NCBI RefSeq assembly: GCF_013302895.1
Contig: NZ_VJOK01000001.1
Location: 6,706,488 to 6,760,442 of the forward strand
Direction: 5' to 3'
DNA length: 53,955 nt
From: Streptomyces albus subsp. chlorinus
Lineage (GTDB): Bacteria > Actinomycetota > Actinomycetes > Streptomycetales > Streptomycetaceae
Translations under genes and position numbers: made by a program
The notes under the pieces: model-generated
Seen by the model: the letters and a program-made list of their open reading frames with translations, nothing else
Database searches by the model: none
What the model was told of the DNA's origin: nothing
Shown here: positions 17,211 through 25,170 of the stretch, piece by piece
Numbering within the stretch: the first letter of the stretch is position 1
How the letters are laid out: each line of letters opens with the position of its first letter

Positions 17211-17258
17211 GCGGGTGCGGGTGCGGGTGCGGGTGCGGGTGCGGGTGCGGGTGCGGTT
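17211..17258. repeat. hexanucleotide microsatellite (GCGGGT)n
   Basis: Seven perfect GCGGGT units (17211-17252) plus a GCGGTT unit, continuing into imperfect GGATCCGG repeats. It lies between the divergent upstream region of phzC and the 3' end of a VOC gene. Slippage-prone, no coding frame. Confidence 0.8.
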
Positions 17259-17462
17259 GCGGATCCGGTCCGGATCCGGGTGCGGGCGCCGGCGTTCATG
17301 TCGGATCCGCGCCCGCGCCCGTGTCGCGCCCGCTGCCCCCCAGGTGGCGTGGAGGCGTCAAGGGGCGGCCCTCTCGCAGTGGACCGGCGGCGGCTCGGCG
17401 GTGGTCCGCCGGCGGCCCGGTGGTGTGCCGGGGCGCGGCGGGAGGGCGCCCCCTACCGAACC

Positions 17463-18236
17463 TCAGTGCCCGCCGCCGGTTTCGAGGACGTCGAACGGGG
17501 TGCCCTGCGCGTCCGTGACCCGGGCGCCGGGGCCGTGCGGGGTGTCGAACGGTCCCTCGCGCACGGTGCCGCCCAGCTCGGTGATCCGGGTGAGCGCGGT
17601 GGCCAGGTGCTCGACGCCGAAGGTGACGTCCCAGTGTGAGGGTGCGCCGCCGTCCCCGGTCGGGACCTCGCCGACGCTCGCCACCGGGCGCCCGTCGAGG
17701 CCGAGCGTGGTGCAGCCGCCGGGCGCCCGGGTCACGGTGTGGCCGAACACGGCCGCGTAGAAGGCCAGCGACGCCCCGGCGTCCCGGCTCGCGCAGTGGT
17801 GCCACACGGCCGCACCGGGCACGCCGGTGACCTCCGCGCCGGGGTACGCGTACGCCTGCCAGACGGCGAACTCGGCCCCGGCGGGATCGGCCGCCACCGC
17901 GAACCTGCCGTGGTCGCCGACGTCGCACGGCGCCAGCGGCACGGTGCCGCCCGCCTCGGTGATCCGCGCCGCGGTCGCGTCCGCACTGGTGACGGCGAAG
18001 CAGACGAGCCACGCCGAGGGCCCGGCCGCCGGCTGCCCCGGCGCCCGCGGGCCGATGTCGGCGACGGCGCGGTCGTTCAGCCGCGCCGTCAGATAGTGGT
18101 CGTACTCGGGGCCGTGGTCGAAGAACGTCCAGCCGAAGAGCTTGCCGTAGAAGGTGCTGGTGCGCACGGGGTCGGCCACCCGCACCTCCACCCAGCAGGG
18201 CGTCCCCTCGGGCCACGGGGAGTCACGGAACGTCAT
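17463..18236 (-). CDS. two-domain VOC (glyoxalase/bleomycin-resistance fold) protein
   Basis: 257 aa made of two tandem vicinal-oxygen-chelate modules. The first starts GTPCWVEVRVADPVRTSTFYGKLFGW (residues 11-36, read in blocks) and the second near residue 140 (AVWHHCASRDAGASLAFYAAVFGH). Each contains the beta-alpha-beta-beta-beta pattern with a Tyr/Phe-rich helix. Actinomycete proteins of this layout are often annotated as hydroxylases or drug-binding proteins. ATG 18236 lies 10 bases after the WrbA-like gene, so the two form an operon. A metal-dependent isomerase/dioxygenase step or product sequestration are both possible. Confidence 0.75.
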   Translation of the reverse strand: MTFRDSPWPEGTPCWVEVRVADPVRTSTFYGKLFGWTFFDHGPEYDHYLTARLNDRAVADIGPRAPGQPAAGPSAWLVCFAVTSADATAARITEAGGTVPLAPCDVGDHGRFAVAADPAGAEFAVWQAYAYPGAEVTGVPGAAVWHHCASRDAGASLAFYAAVFGHTVTRAPGGCTTLGLDGRPVASVGEVPTGDGGAPSHWDVTFGVEHLATALTRITELGGTVREGPFDTPHGPGARVTDAQGTPFDVLETGGGH

Positions 18237-18246
18237 GCCCGCCCCG

Positions 18247-18915
18247 TCAGATGTCCAGGCCGAAGGTGCGCAGCCGCTCGTCGCTCACCATGGTGATCCC
18301 CGGCTCCGGCCGCAGCCCCCGGCCGAGCGCGCCGGCGACCTGGAGGGTGCGCAGCGTCTGGTACTCGATGGCACCCAGGTTGTCCTCGGTCACGCTGTTC
18401 GCCTGGTGCCGCGAGATGGTGCCGGTGCCGTACGGGGCCCCGTTCCCGGGCTGGTGCAGCACCGCGGCGGCCGAGCCGTTCGGCACGATCACGGCGCCCC
18501 AGTGGCAGAAGGCGTTGTGCAGGGCGAGGATGGCCGCCTGCTGGCCCGCGTGCGGCATGGAACCGGAGGCGAACGCGGACACCGCCTTGTTCATCAGCTT
18601 GCCGGGGATGGCGACCGGGCCGGTGTGGTCGATGAAGTTGAGTATCTGCGGGGCGGGCAGCCCGTAGTGGACCGGCGTACCTACCATGATCGCGTCGGCC
18701 CACAGCAGGTCGTCCAGTCCAGCGTCCGGGACGTCCGCGGTGGCGGTCGCCAGCTCCGCGTAGGCACCCTTGTCCAGGATCATCGGGTCGGGCAGCTCGG
18801 GCACCTTGCGGACCCGCACCTCGGCACCCGCGTCCAGCGCCGTTTTCGCGGCCTTCTCCACGAGCTGGTAGGTGTTTCCGCTGCGGGAATGGAAGAGCAG
18901 AGTGAGCGTGGTCAA
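18247..18915 (-). CDS. WrbA-like NAD(P)H:quinone oxidoreductase (flavodoxin fold)
   Basis: 222 aa. The FMN phosphate loop is FHSRSGNTYQLVEKA near residue 8; GTPVHYGLPAPQILNFIDHTGP (residues 99-120, two blocks) and FASGSMPHAGQQAAILAL near 134 are typical of WrbA/multimeric flavodoxins. It would reduce quinones or azo/nitro groups using NAD(P)H. The start is TTG 18915, supported by AAGGAG 6 bases upstream. A CTGACA element with CATGAT 41 bases downstream lies about 55-105 bases before the gene. In a pathway producing nitrogen-nitrogen bonded or quinoid intermediates, a two-electron reductase is a sensible tailoring or detoxifying enzyme; the true substrate is unknown. Confidence 0.8.
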   Translation of the reverse strand: MTTLTLLFHSRSGNTYQLVEKAAKTALDAGAEVRVRKVPELPDPMILDKGAYAELATATADVPDAGLDDLLWADAIMVGTPVHYGLPAPQILNFIDHTGPVAIPGKLMNKAVSAFASGSMPHAGQQAAILALHNAFCHWGAVIVPNGSAAAVLHQPGNGAPYGTGTISRHQANSVTEDNLGAIEYQTLRTLQVAGALGRGLRPEPGITMVSDERLRTFGLDI

Positions 18916-18968
18916 GGGAAACTCCTTGTCGACCGATTCGGGCGTACCGGCACGCGGATGACGGCTGC

Positions 18969-19021
18969 ATCATGCCGTTCGCGCGAAAGCCGGAGCCACG
19001 GCTGATTCCGTCATCTGTCAG
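18969..19021 (-). promoter_or_regulatory. promoter of the WrbA-VOC operon with shared CTGACA element
   Basis: On the minus strand CTGACAGATGACGG (CTGACA at 19021-19016) is followed after 41 bases by CATGAT (18974-18969), close to a minus-10 consensus. The arrangement equals that seen before several other cluster genes. It is back to back with a rightward copy at 19056. Confidence 0.55.
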
Positions 19022-19055
19022 GTCCGCACGGAATACTCCGTCCGGAGGCGCGGAG

Positions 19056-19109
19056 CTGACAGAGACCGGCGCTACCCCGTGCCCTCGGGTTTTCCCGGCT
19101 GCTGTACTC
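19056..19109 (+). promoter_or_regulatory. promoter of the SnoaL-like gene with shared CTGACA element
   Basis: GGAGCTGACA (CTGACA at 19056-19061) is followed after 42 bases by TACTCG (19104-19109), a plausible minus-10. Transcription would start about at 19115, the A of the ATG, which explains the missing ribosome-binding site of the gene: a leaderless message. Confidence 0.5.
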
Positions 19110-19114
19110 GGCGC

Positions 19115-19522
19115 ATGAATGACCTCGCGAATGCCGTTCAGCACACTGCGGGACTTCCCGTCGAGCCGGCCGACCTGCCCACCGTCTTCGCCGACGCCTT
19201 CAACGCGCGGAACCTCGAACTCCTCGACGCGCTCTTCGAACCGGAAGCCGTCCATGTGGTGCGGCCCGGTGAGGTGTCGGCGGGCGAGCAGCGCCGCGCC
19301 GGGCTCCCGGCGGTGGTGCGCGACCGCATCCCGATCACCGTCACGCTGCGCCACGTCTATGTGGTGGGGGACACGGCACTGCTGATCAACGACTACGTGC
19401 ACGACGGCGTGGGGCCGGACGGCAGCCACGTGCACACCGAGGGCACGGCGACCGACATCGCCCGCCGGGGCCCGGACGGGTACTGGCGCTACCTGGTCTC
19501 CAACCCCTCCGGCACCTCCTGA
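19115..19522 (+). CDS. SnoaL/NTF2-like small protein
   Basis: 135 aa cone-shaped alpha+beta-barrel protein: DLPTVFADAFNARNLELLDALFEPEAV near residues 23-49 (helical start read in blocks), and the beta sheet VVGDTALLINDYVHD near residue 90. Related folds act as cyclases, isomerases or epoxide hydrolases in polyketide and aromatic pathways, and PhzA/B share the fold but not this sequence. There is no Shine-Dalgarno before ATG 19115; the shared promoter element suggests leaderless translation. Alone on its strand, ended by a strong hairpin at 19591-19627. The catalytic role is unassigned. Confidence 0.65.
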   Translation: MNDLANAVQHTAGLPVEPADLPTVFADAFNARNLELLDALFEPEAVHVVRPGEVSAGEQRRAGLPAVVRDRIPITVTLRHVYVVGDTALLINDYVHDGVGPDGSHVHTEGTATDIARRGPDGYWRYLVSNPSGTS

Positions 19523-19590
19523 CTCCGGCACCTTGCGACCTACCGTCCCGGGTCCGGGACCCAGGCCCGGGGACGCCGAAGGCCGACGAA

Positions 19591-19627
19591 GCGCTCCACC
19601 CCCGGAACGGCTCCGGGGGTGGAGCGC
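19591..19627. terminator. perfect 16-bp hairpin, bidirectional terminator
   Basis: GCGCTCCACCCCCGGA (19591-19606), loop ACGGC, then the exact inverse TCCGGGGGTGGAGCGC (19612-19627). It lies between the convergent SnoaL-like and N-acetyltransferase genes. There is no U-tract, as is usual in Streptomyces. Confidence 0.88.
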
Positions 19628-19703
19628 TCGCGGCCTCCGGCCGCGGGGAAGGACGACCGGAGGCCATGGCCGGACGCCGTGGCCGCGCCGGGCGCGCCCG
19701 CTG

Positions 19704-20504
19704 TCAGTCGAACGACATGGAGATGCCGTTGTCCTGGGACGCCTTCACCGGCAGCCGCTCCAGCCGGATGCCGAACCACTTGTCGTACGCCTCACGGATC
19801 TCCTCCTCGCCGGACAGCCGCCGGCTCTCCCGCTCGGTGCCGACGATGAGCGTGAGCTGGTCCTCCTTCAGGGTGACCCGGCCGTTCTCGGTGGGCAGCG
19901 AGCAGAAGAGGTTCTGCAGGAAGGGGGAGTCGGGCGCGGTGCGGTACCACCACAGCGTGGGCCCGAAGTCAAAGATGTCGCACGGGATGTCGTACACCCG
20001 GTACTGCGGCGTGCCGTTCAAGGAGACGTCGATACCGCCGTCGTCGGCCGCCGCCACCCGGAAGCTGCCGTGCGGGTCCTGCTGCTCGTCCCGCGTGGCC
20101 AGCGAGAGGGGGTAGCGGCTGTTGCGGCCGAAGCCCACGTCGACCAGCCACTCCGCGCCCTCCGCCCGCACCTTGAGCGCGAGATGGCACAGGGGGGCGG
20201 TCAGCCGTCCTTTGATCCACACCCTGCCCGGCAGCAGGGAGACCTCGTACCCCAGGCTCTCCAGCAGGAACTTGAGCGAGGGATTGACCTCGTAGCAGCC
20301 ACCGCCCCGGCGCTCCTGGACGACCTTGTCGACGGCCCGCTCGTCCATGTGGATCTCTTCACCGAGGTGATAGCCCAGATTCTCGAAGGGCACGGAGAGC
20401 AGATGACGCATCTGCACGTTCCGCAGCGACTCCAGGTCGGCTTTCGCCGGGCGCCGCGCCGAAATACGGTCCAGATACGCGGCGACCGTGGTGTCGTCCA
20501 GCAT
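19704..20504 (-). CDS. arylamine N-acetyltransferase family protein
   Basis: 266 aa. The catalytic triad falls at the canonical positions: Cys70 in RRGGGCYEVN, His107 in PLCHLALKV and Asp122 in WLVDVGFGRN. PFENLGYHLGE near residue 40 is the family start motif. The enzyme uses an acyl-CoA to acylate an arylamine or arylhydrazine, or, as in rifamycin RifF, releases a polyketide as an amide. In this cluster an aminoarene is the predicted intermediate, so N-acylation is an attractive role. ATG 20504 has GGAGGG upstream; the previous amidohydrolase gene ends one base before it, so both form one transcript. Confidence 0.88.
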   Translation of the reverse strand: MLDDTTVAAYLDRISARRPAKADLESLRNVQMRHLLSVPFENLGYHLGEEIHMDERAVDKVVQERRGGGCYEVNPSLKFLLESLGYEVSLLPGRVWIKGRLTAPLCHLALKVRAEGAEWLVDVGFGRNSRYPLSLATRDEQQDPHGSFRVAAADDGGIDVSLNGTPQYRVYDIPCDIFDFGPTLWWYRTAPDSPFLQNLFCSLPTENGRVTLKEDQLTLIVGTERESRRLSGEEEIREAYDKWFGIRLERLPVKASQDNGISMSFD

Positions 20505-20505
20505 G

Positions 20506-21507
20506 CTAACGGCCCTCCTGCCTCTCGTGGGCGAATCGTGGGAAGAGCTCGGCGGCATTGCCGAACTCGATGCGCGCCAGTTCGTCCGGGGTGAATCCGC
20601 CCTGCCCGACGATGTGACGGCCGCCGGCCGCGCTGAAGGACTCCGGCATGAACGGGAAGTCCGAGCCGACCAGGAGCCGGCCGGCTCCGGTGAACGCCCG
20701 CACCGACGGAAAGGCGTGCGGATCACCGATCATGGCGGTGTCGCTGTAGAGGCGCCGCAGATAGCCGACCGGGTCCTCGGGCAGCCGCTCGGCCAGATCG
20801 GCGCGGATCAGCGGGCCGCAGGCCAGCCGTGCGGCGTAGTAGGCCACACCGCCGCCCCCGTGGGACAGGATCACGCGCAGCCCCGGATGCCTCTCCAGCG
20901 TGCGGTTGTACAGCAGCTGCGCCGTCAGCCGCACGGTCTCGAACGGGAACTCGCACAGCGAGACGGGCAGTCCGAACGCGGGCTGGTCGACGGGCGGCGC
21001 CGTCGGGTGGACGAACAGCGGGGTGCCCCGGCGCGCCGCCTCGGCGTGGAACGCGTCCAGCGCCGGATCCCCCACGTACACACCGCCGTAGTGGGTGACC
21101 AGGCCGACCCCGTCCAGGCCGAGGACGTCCATGCTGTAGGCGAGTTCCTCCAGCGCGGCGTCCACGTGCGGCAGCGGCAGCACCGCGAACGCGCCGAGCC
21201 GGCCGGGGTGCGCGGCCGTCAGCTCCGCGAGGAACTCGTTGACCCGGCGGGCCAGCCGCGCGCCCGTCGCCGCGTCCACGGCGGGCACCCCGGGCCAGAC
21301 GTTGACGACCGCCGCCCGGATGCCCTGCCGCTCCATCATCGACAGACTCGTCCCGATCTCCCACCGGGGTTTGTCGACACCGGGCAGTGTGGAGGCGAAT
21401 CCGAGGTCCCTCAGTTCCGCAGCGTAGAATTCCGGAATGACATGGTGGTGCACGTCGATGGCACCGGTCCAAGGCGGCTGTGCCGCCGCCTCCTTGCTTG
21501 TCCCCAT
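20506..21507 (-). CDS. ACMSD-type amidohydrolase / decarboxylase
   Basis: 333 aa amidohydrolase-2 family TIM barrel. Metal ligands are apparent: H20 and H22 in DVHHHVIP, a histidine in LFVHPTAP near residue 168, LSHGGGG near 218, and the aspartate of VGSDFPFMPESF near 285. The family includes alpha-amino-beta-carboxymuconate-semialdehyde decarboxylase and benzoate decarboxylases, which remove a carboxylate from an aromatic or muconate ring without cofactor. The enzyme might decarboxylate a 3-hydroxyanthranilate-derived intermediate; substrate not deduced. ATG 21507. It is the first gene of the transcript with the N-acetyltransferase and has a promoter at 21547-21600. Confidence 0.82.
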   Translation of the reverse strand: MGTSKEAAAQPPWTGAIDVHHHVIPEFYAAELRDLGFASTLPGVDKPRWEIGTSLSMMERQGIRAAVVNVWPGVPAVDAATGARLARRVNEFLAELTAAHPGRLGAFAVLPLPHVDAALEELAYSMDVLGLDGVGLVTHYGGVYVGDPALDAFHAEAARRGTPLFVHPTAPPVDQPAFGLPVSLCEFPFETVRLTAQLLYNRTLERHPGLRVILSHGGGGVAYYAARLACGPLIRADLAERLPEDPVGYLRRLYSDTAMIGDPHAFPSVRAFTGAGRLLVGSDFPFMPESFSAAGGRHIVGQGGFTPDELARIEFGNAAELFPRFAHERQEGR

Positions 21508-21546
21508 GAAAATCCCTTGTTCGGACGGCCACCGCCTCGGCGCCCC

Positions 21547-21600
21547 ACGCTAGGACCGCTTGCGGGAGAAGGTCGATGTACGGGCCGGGAAGTCTGTCAA
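21547..21600 (-). promoter_or_regulatory. promoter of the amidohydrolase-acetyltransferase operon
   Basis: On the minus strand AAGTTGACAGACTTCC (TTGACA at 21600-21595) is followed after 42 bases by TAGCGT (21552-21547), a good Streptomyces minus-10. It sits 40 bases before the ATG. It is divergent from the KAS III operon promoter. Confidence 0.6.
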
Positions 21601-21673
21601 CTTCTGCCGCACCCCGAGGCGTTCACTTCCGGTCGCCGCGGGATTGGCGCAACGGCCACCGCCGCCGACGGAG

Positions 21674-21726
21674 CTGACACTTGTTGCCGCGTTTTCCTAG
21701 GGCGCCGCCCGGCCCCCGAATACCGT
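21674..21726 (+). promoter_or_regulatory. promoter of the KAS III operon
   Basis: CTGACA (21674-21679) is followed after 41 bases by TACCGT (21721-21726). The spacing equals that before the amidohydrolase, methyltransferase and oxygenase genes. The remaining bases to ATG 21808 form a leader of about 75 bases. The 300-base divergent region holds nothing else recognisable. Confidence 0.6.
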
Positions 21727-21807
21727 CCGGGGCAAACCTTCGTACCGGACGCCGCCCCGCACTCCCGCCCGGGAATGCCGCGCGGCGACGAGCTGAAATG
21801 AGTCATC

Positions 21808-22872
21808 ATGGCCCCTGGAGCAGCACCGGTCCATGACGCCGAAGCGATCGGAATTCTCGGCACCGGTTCCTGTCTTCCCGGAAAGGTCGTCACCAACGAC
21901 GAGGTCGGCGCACCGGCCGGCGTGACGGACGAGTGGATCACCCGGAAGACCGCCATCCGCGAACGCCGCTGGGCGAAGGCGGACGAGGCCACCTCCGACC
22001 TGGCGGCGATGGCCGCGCGCGCCGCGCTCGACGACGCGGGGGTCTGCCCGGCGGACATCTCCCTCGTCGTGGTGGCGACCTCCACACCCGACGCGCCCCA
22101 GCCGCCCACCGCCACCGCGGTCGCCGCCGAACTCGGCGTCCCGGCCGGCACCCCGGCGTTCGACATCAACGCGGTGTGCAGCGGCTTCGTCTTCGCGCTG
22201 ACCGCGGCGGAGCGCATGATCCGCGGCACGGGCGGCCACGCCGTCGTCATCGGCGCCGACATCTACTCGCGCACTCTCGACCCCACCGACCGCAGGACCG
22301 TCGTGCTCTTCGGCGACGGCGCCGGAGCCGTGGTGCTGGGGCCCACCGCGACCGGAGGTGTCCTCGCCACCGAGCTGGCCACCTTCCCGCAGGAACGGGA
22401 CCTGATCCGGGTCCCCGCGGGCGGCTCCCGGATACCCGCGTCCCGGGCCTCGGTCGAGGAGGGCCTCCACTACTTCGCCATGGACGGCCCGGCGGTCCGC
22501 CACTTCGTGGAGAACCGGGTCGGGCCGCTGATCCGCTCCTTCCTCGACCGCCATCTGGCGGACCGCGCCCGGCGCGCGCACTTCGTCCCCCACCAGGCCA
22601 ACGGGCGGATGATCGCCGCGCTCGCCGACAGCCTCGGCTTTTTGCCGGAGCACACGCATACGACGGTGCGGTTCCTCGGCAACACCGGTGCCGCGTCGGT
22701 GCCGGTCACCCTCGACCGGGCCGCCGACCGGCTCGTGCCCGGCGACCTGGTGGTGCTCGCCGGGTTCGGCGGCGGCATGGCCGCGGGCCTGGCCCTGGTC
22801 GAATGGCGGACGACGCGGGCCGGCGGGCGCGGCGGAAAGAGCCGTGCCGCCCTCGCGGCCGACGGGACCTGA
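21808..22872 (+). CDS. beta-ketoacyl-ACP synthase III (FabH/PqsD-like)
   Basis: 354 aa. The thiolase-fold triad is intact: Cys124 in NAVCSGFVFAL, His262 in VPHQANGRMI and Asn292 in GNTGAASVPV. The start IGILGTGSCLPGKVVTNDE is FabH-like. Intact residues mean decarboxylative condensation of an acyl-CoA with a malonyl unit is possible, as in fatty-acid initiation or PqsD, which joins anthraniloyl-CoA to malonyl-CoA. No acyl carrier protein or other ketosynthase is present in the window, so a single-extension reaction on a CoA ester supplied by the ligase two genes downstream is plausible. No strong ribosome-binding site before ATG 21808. First gene of a four-gene operon. Confidence 0.88.
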   Translation: MAPGAAPVHDAEAIGILGTGSCLPGKVVTNDEVGAPAGVTDEWITRKTAIRERRWAKADEATSDLAAMAARAALDDAGVCPADISLVVVATSTPDAPQPPTATAVAAELGVPAGTPAFDINAVCSGFVFALTAAERMIRGTGGHAVVIGADIYSRTLDPTDRRTVVLFGDGAGAVVLGPTATGGVLATELATFPQERDLIRVPAGGSRIPASRASVEEGLHYFAMDGPAVRHFVENRVGPLIRSFLDRHLADRARRAHFVPHQANGRMIAALADSLGFLPEHTHTTVRFLGNTGAASVPVTLDRAADRLVPGDLVVLAGFGGGMAAGLALVEWRTTRAGGRGGKSRAALAADGT

Positions 22873-22927
22873 CGAACCCGGACCGCGTTTTCTTGCCGCC
22901 CTTCCCACCCCCGGACAGGATTTCGCC

Positions 22928-23476
22928 ATGAACGCCACAGAAGTTCCGAACGAAGCAGAACCCCTCTTCGACATCAGCGTCGAGGTGCATGTCGCCCGGT
23001 CCCCGGAATGCGTCTATTCCGTGGTGAGCGATCTGCCGCGCTGTCACCAGTGGAGCGAGGAGTGCACCGGCGGGGAGTGGACACACGGCACCCCCGGCAC
23101 CGTGGGCGCGGTGTTCCGCGGCCACAACCACCGCAGCGCCGACGTGGTGGCCTGGGCCCCCGTGGTACGCGGCGCGTGGACCACGACGGCCGAGGTCGTG
23201 GCGGCCGAACCCCCTCACCGCTTCTCCTGGGCGATGCGCACCGAGGCCGGCCGCGCCCAGGACAGCGTCTGGGGATACACGCTGCGGCCCGCACCGGGCG
23301 GCACCTCGCTCACCCACCACTTCCGGATGGGCGGACCCACCGAGGGCATCACGGGCATCACGGCCGGAATGAGCGACGACGAGAAGAAGGCGTTCTTCAC
23401 CGAGTGGGGGGCCAAGGTGAGATCCGATATGGCCGCCACTGTCGAACGCCTCAAGAAAGTCGTCGAGTCGTCCTGA
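22928..23476 (+). CDS. SRPBCC-family (polyketide cyclase/START-like) protein
   Basis: 182 aa helix-grip fold. FDISVEVHVARSPECVYSVVSD near residues 15-36 (read in blocks) is the typical first strand and helix, DVVAWAPVVRGAWTTTAEVV gives the central sheet, and the C-terminal amphipathic helix ends AATVERLKKVVESS. Such proteins cyclise or dehydrate polyketides, or simply bind hydrophobic ligands. Located 55 bases after the KAS III gene and 41 bases before the ligase gene, it may shape the short beta-keto product made by the KAS III. Specificity cannot be read from sequence. Confidence 0.75.
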   Translation: MNATEVPNEAEPLFDISVEVHVARSPECVYSVVSDLPRCHQWSEECTGGEWTHGTPGTVGAVFRGHNHRSADVVAWAPVVRGAWTTTAEVVAAEPPHRFSWAMRTEAGRAQDSVWGYTLRPAPGGTSLTHHFRMGGPTEGITGITAGMSDDEKKAFFTEWGAKVRSDMAATVERLKKVVESS

Positions 23477-23517
23477 CCCCCTGACCTTCATCAGCAGACC
23501 CGCATCGAGGTTGACGC

Positions 23518-25170
23518 ATGCTTCTCCAGCGCATAGGAAACAGCGGCATTCGGCTGGGCACGTTGTTCGACCGGGCGGCGGCCCGCTATCCGACGAACGT
23601 CCTGCTCCTCGACCACGATCTGGACATCGCGCCGGACCGGGGGAGAAGCCTGACGATGACCGACGTCGCCGATCTCGTGAGCGACTTCGGCTCGCGCCTG
23701 TGGCGCGCCGGGGCACGCCCCGGCGACCATCTGGTGATTCACAAGAGCAACGCCTTCGACATCACCCTGCTCGCGGTCGCGGCCGCGCGGATCGGCGCCG
23801 TTCCGGTGCTCCTGTCGCCCCATCTGGACGGTGAGACGGTCACCGCGCTGCTGCGCCGGGTCGACCGCCCGTACCTGCTCACCGACGAGGCGAAGCTGAC
23901 CGGCTCCCTGCCCAAGGAGGTCTTCCCGCTCTGCCGTCGCGTCCTGCTGGCCTCCGGCAGCCACCGGCGGGCCACCGCGCTGGCCGAGCTGGCGGGGGCG
24001 CCGCGCATCCCCGCGCTGGCGCTGCCGCCGGAGCACCCGACCCTGGTCACCCACACCTCCGGCACCACCGGCCTGCCCAAGCTGGCCGTCCACACCGCCT
24101 TCAGCCTGGAGGCCCGCTACCGGCCGCAGGCGCTGGCGACAGCGCTGCTGCGGCGGCGCGAGCCGGTGGCCATCCACGTCTCCTTCGTGCACTCGCGGCT
24201 GTTCACCGCGCTGGCCCTCTCGCTGCTGCGCGGCTTCCCCGTCGCGGTGCTCGCGGACGCCGACCCGCAGCGGGTCGCCCCGCTCTTCGCGCGGCTGCGG
24301 CCCGCGGTCCTGGAGGCCCACCCGAACACGTACCTGAGCTGGGAGCAACTGGCCTCCGACCCGCGCCGGCCGCTGGCCAACGTGAAGTTCTTCAGCAGCA
24401 CGTTCGACGCTCTGCACCCCCGCACGGTGAGCACCCTGATCGGGGCCTCCCGGCGCCGGTCGGCCAAGTTCGGCCAGATCTACGGGCAGAGCGAGGTCGG
24501 CCCGAGCGTCGCCCGCTCCTACGGCAAGCGCCGCTCGCCCACGGCGGACGGCCGCTGCGTGGGCATCCCCTTCCCCGGTATGACGGGGGTGCGGGTGGTG
24601 AGCCGGGACGGCAAGCGGCCCACGGCCTCCTCGCCCGGATACATCGAGGTCAGCAGCGACGGCCGGATCCGCACCTACCTCGGTGAACAGGAGCGGTTCG
24701 AGCAGCAGGCCTCCGCGCGCTGGTGGCGGATGGGGGATCTGGGCTACCGCACGCGCTGGGGGTGTCTGCATCTGCTCGACCGGGAGGTCGACGAGATCCC
24801 CGGGTTCGGCAGCACCCTCTCGGTGGAGGACCGGCTCTTCTCCCGCCTCGCCGAGCTGACCGAGGTCGTGATCATCGAGACGGAGGACGGGCTCCCGCTG
24901 CCGGTCGTCTGCACCAAGGACGACCGTCCCCTGGACGAGGCGGCCTGGCGGGCGGCGGTGGCCGATCTGCCGCGGATGGCCCCGCCGGTCCAGTGGCGGC
25001 AGGCGGACCTTCCGCAGACCGCCACCACCAAGGTCAAGCGGCTGGAACTGGCCCGTCTCGTGGGGGCGGGAGAGGAAGCGGGCACACGGCGGGCCGCAGC
25101 GCCGGCGGCCGGGCAGCCGCCCGTCACCGTCGGCCCCGCCGAGGCGCGGTCGGCCGGGGGAGAGGCATGA
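23518..25170 (+). CDS. AMP-forming acyl/aryl ligase, candidate diazotase
   Basis: 550 aa ANL-superfamily enzyme. The ATP loop is THTSGTTGLPK near residue 180, the adenine motif is FGQIYGQSEVG near 320, WWRMGDLGYR near 400 contains the ribose-binding aspartate, and the C-terminal lysine is in TATTKVKR near 505. The A8 hinge DREVDEIPGFG departs from the common GRxxDxIxxxG. Two roles are possible. It could activate a 3-hydroxyanthranilate-type acid to the CoA ester for the KAS III, or, like CreM in cremeomycin, activate nitrite for diazotisation. The presence of CreE/CreD makes the second credible; the sequence alone cannot decide. Its stop overlaps the ATG of the FAD monooxygenase by 4 bases. 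Confidence 0.85.
   Translation: MLLQRIGNSGIRLGTLFDRAAARYPTNVLLLDHDLDIAPDRGRSLTMTDVADLVSDFGSRLWRAGARPGDHLVIHKSNAFDITLLAVAAARIGAVPVLLSPHLDGETVTALLRRVDRPYLLTDEAKLTGSLPKEVFPLCRRVLLASGSHRRATALAELAGAPRIPALALPPEHPTLVTHTSGTTGLPKLAVHTAFSLEARYRPQALATALLRRREPVAIHVSFVHSRLFTALALSLLRGFPVAVLADADPQRVAPLFARLRPAVLEAHPNTYLSWEQLASDPRRPLANVKFFSSTFDALHPRTVSTLIGASRRRSAKFGQIYGQSEVGPSVARSYGKRRSPTADGRCVGIPFPGMTGVRVVSRDGKRPTASSPGYIEVSSDGRIRTYLGEQERFEQQASARWWRMGDLGYRTRWGCLHLLDREVDEIPGFGSTLSVEDRLFSRLAELTEVVIIETEDGLPLPVVCTKDDRPLDEAAWRAAVADLPRMAPPVQWRQADLPQTATTKVKRLELARLVGAGEEAGTRRAAAPAAGQPPVTVGPAEARSAGGEA

Larger units (their letters stand above)
16801..17462. other. 662-base spacer with promoter element and microsatellite
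   Basis: No credible gene. It holds the upstream region of the DAHP synthase gene, including a leftward TTGACAGATT element (16977-16987 region), and then a hexanucleotide repeat at 17211-17258. Open frames across it are arginine-rich and antisense-like. Confidence 0.5.
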
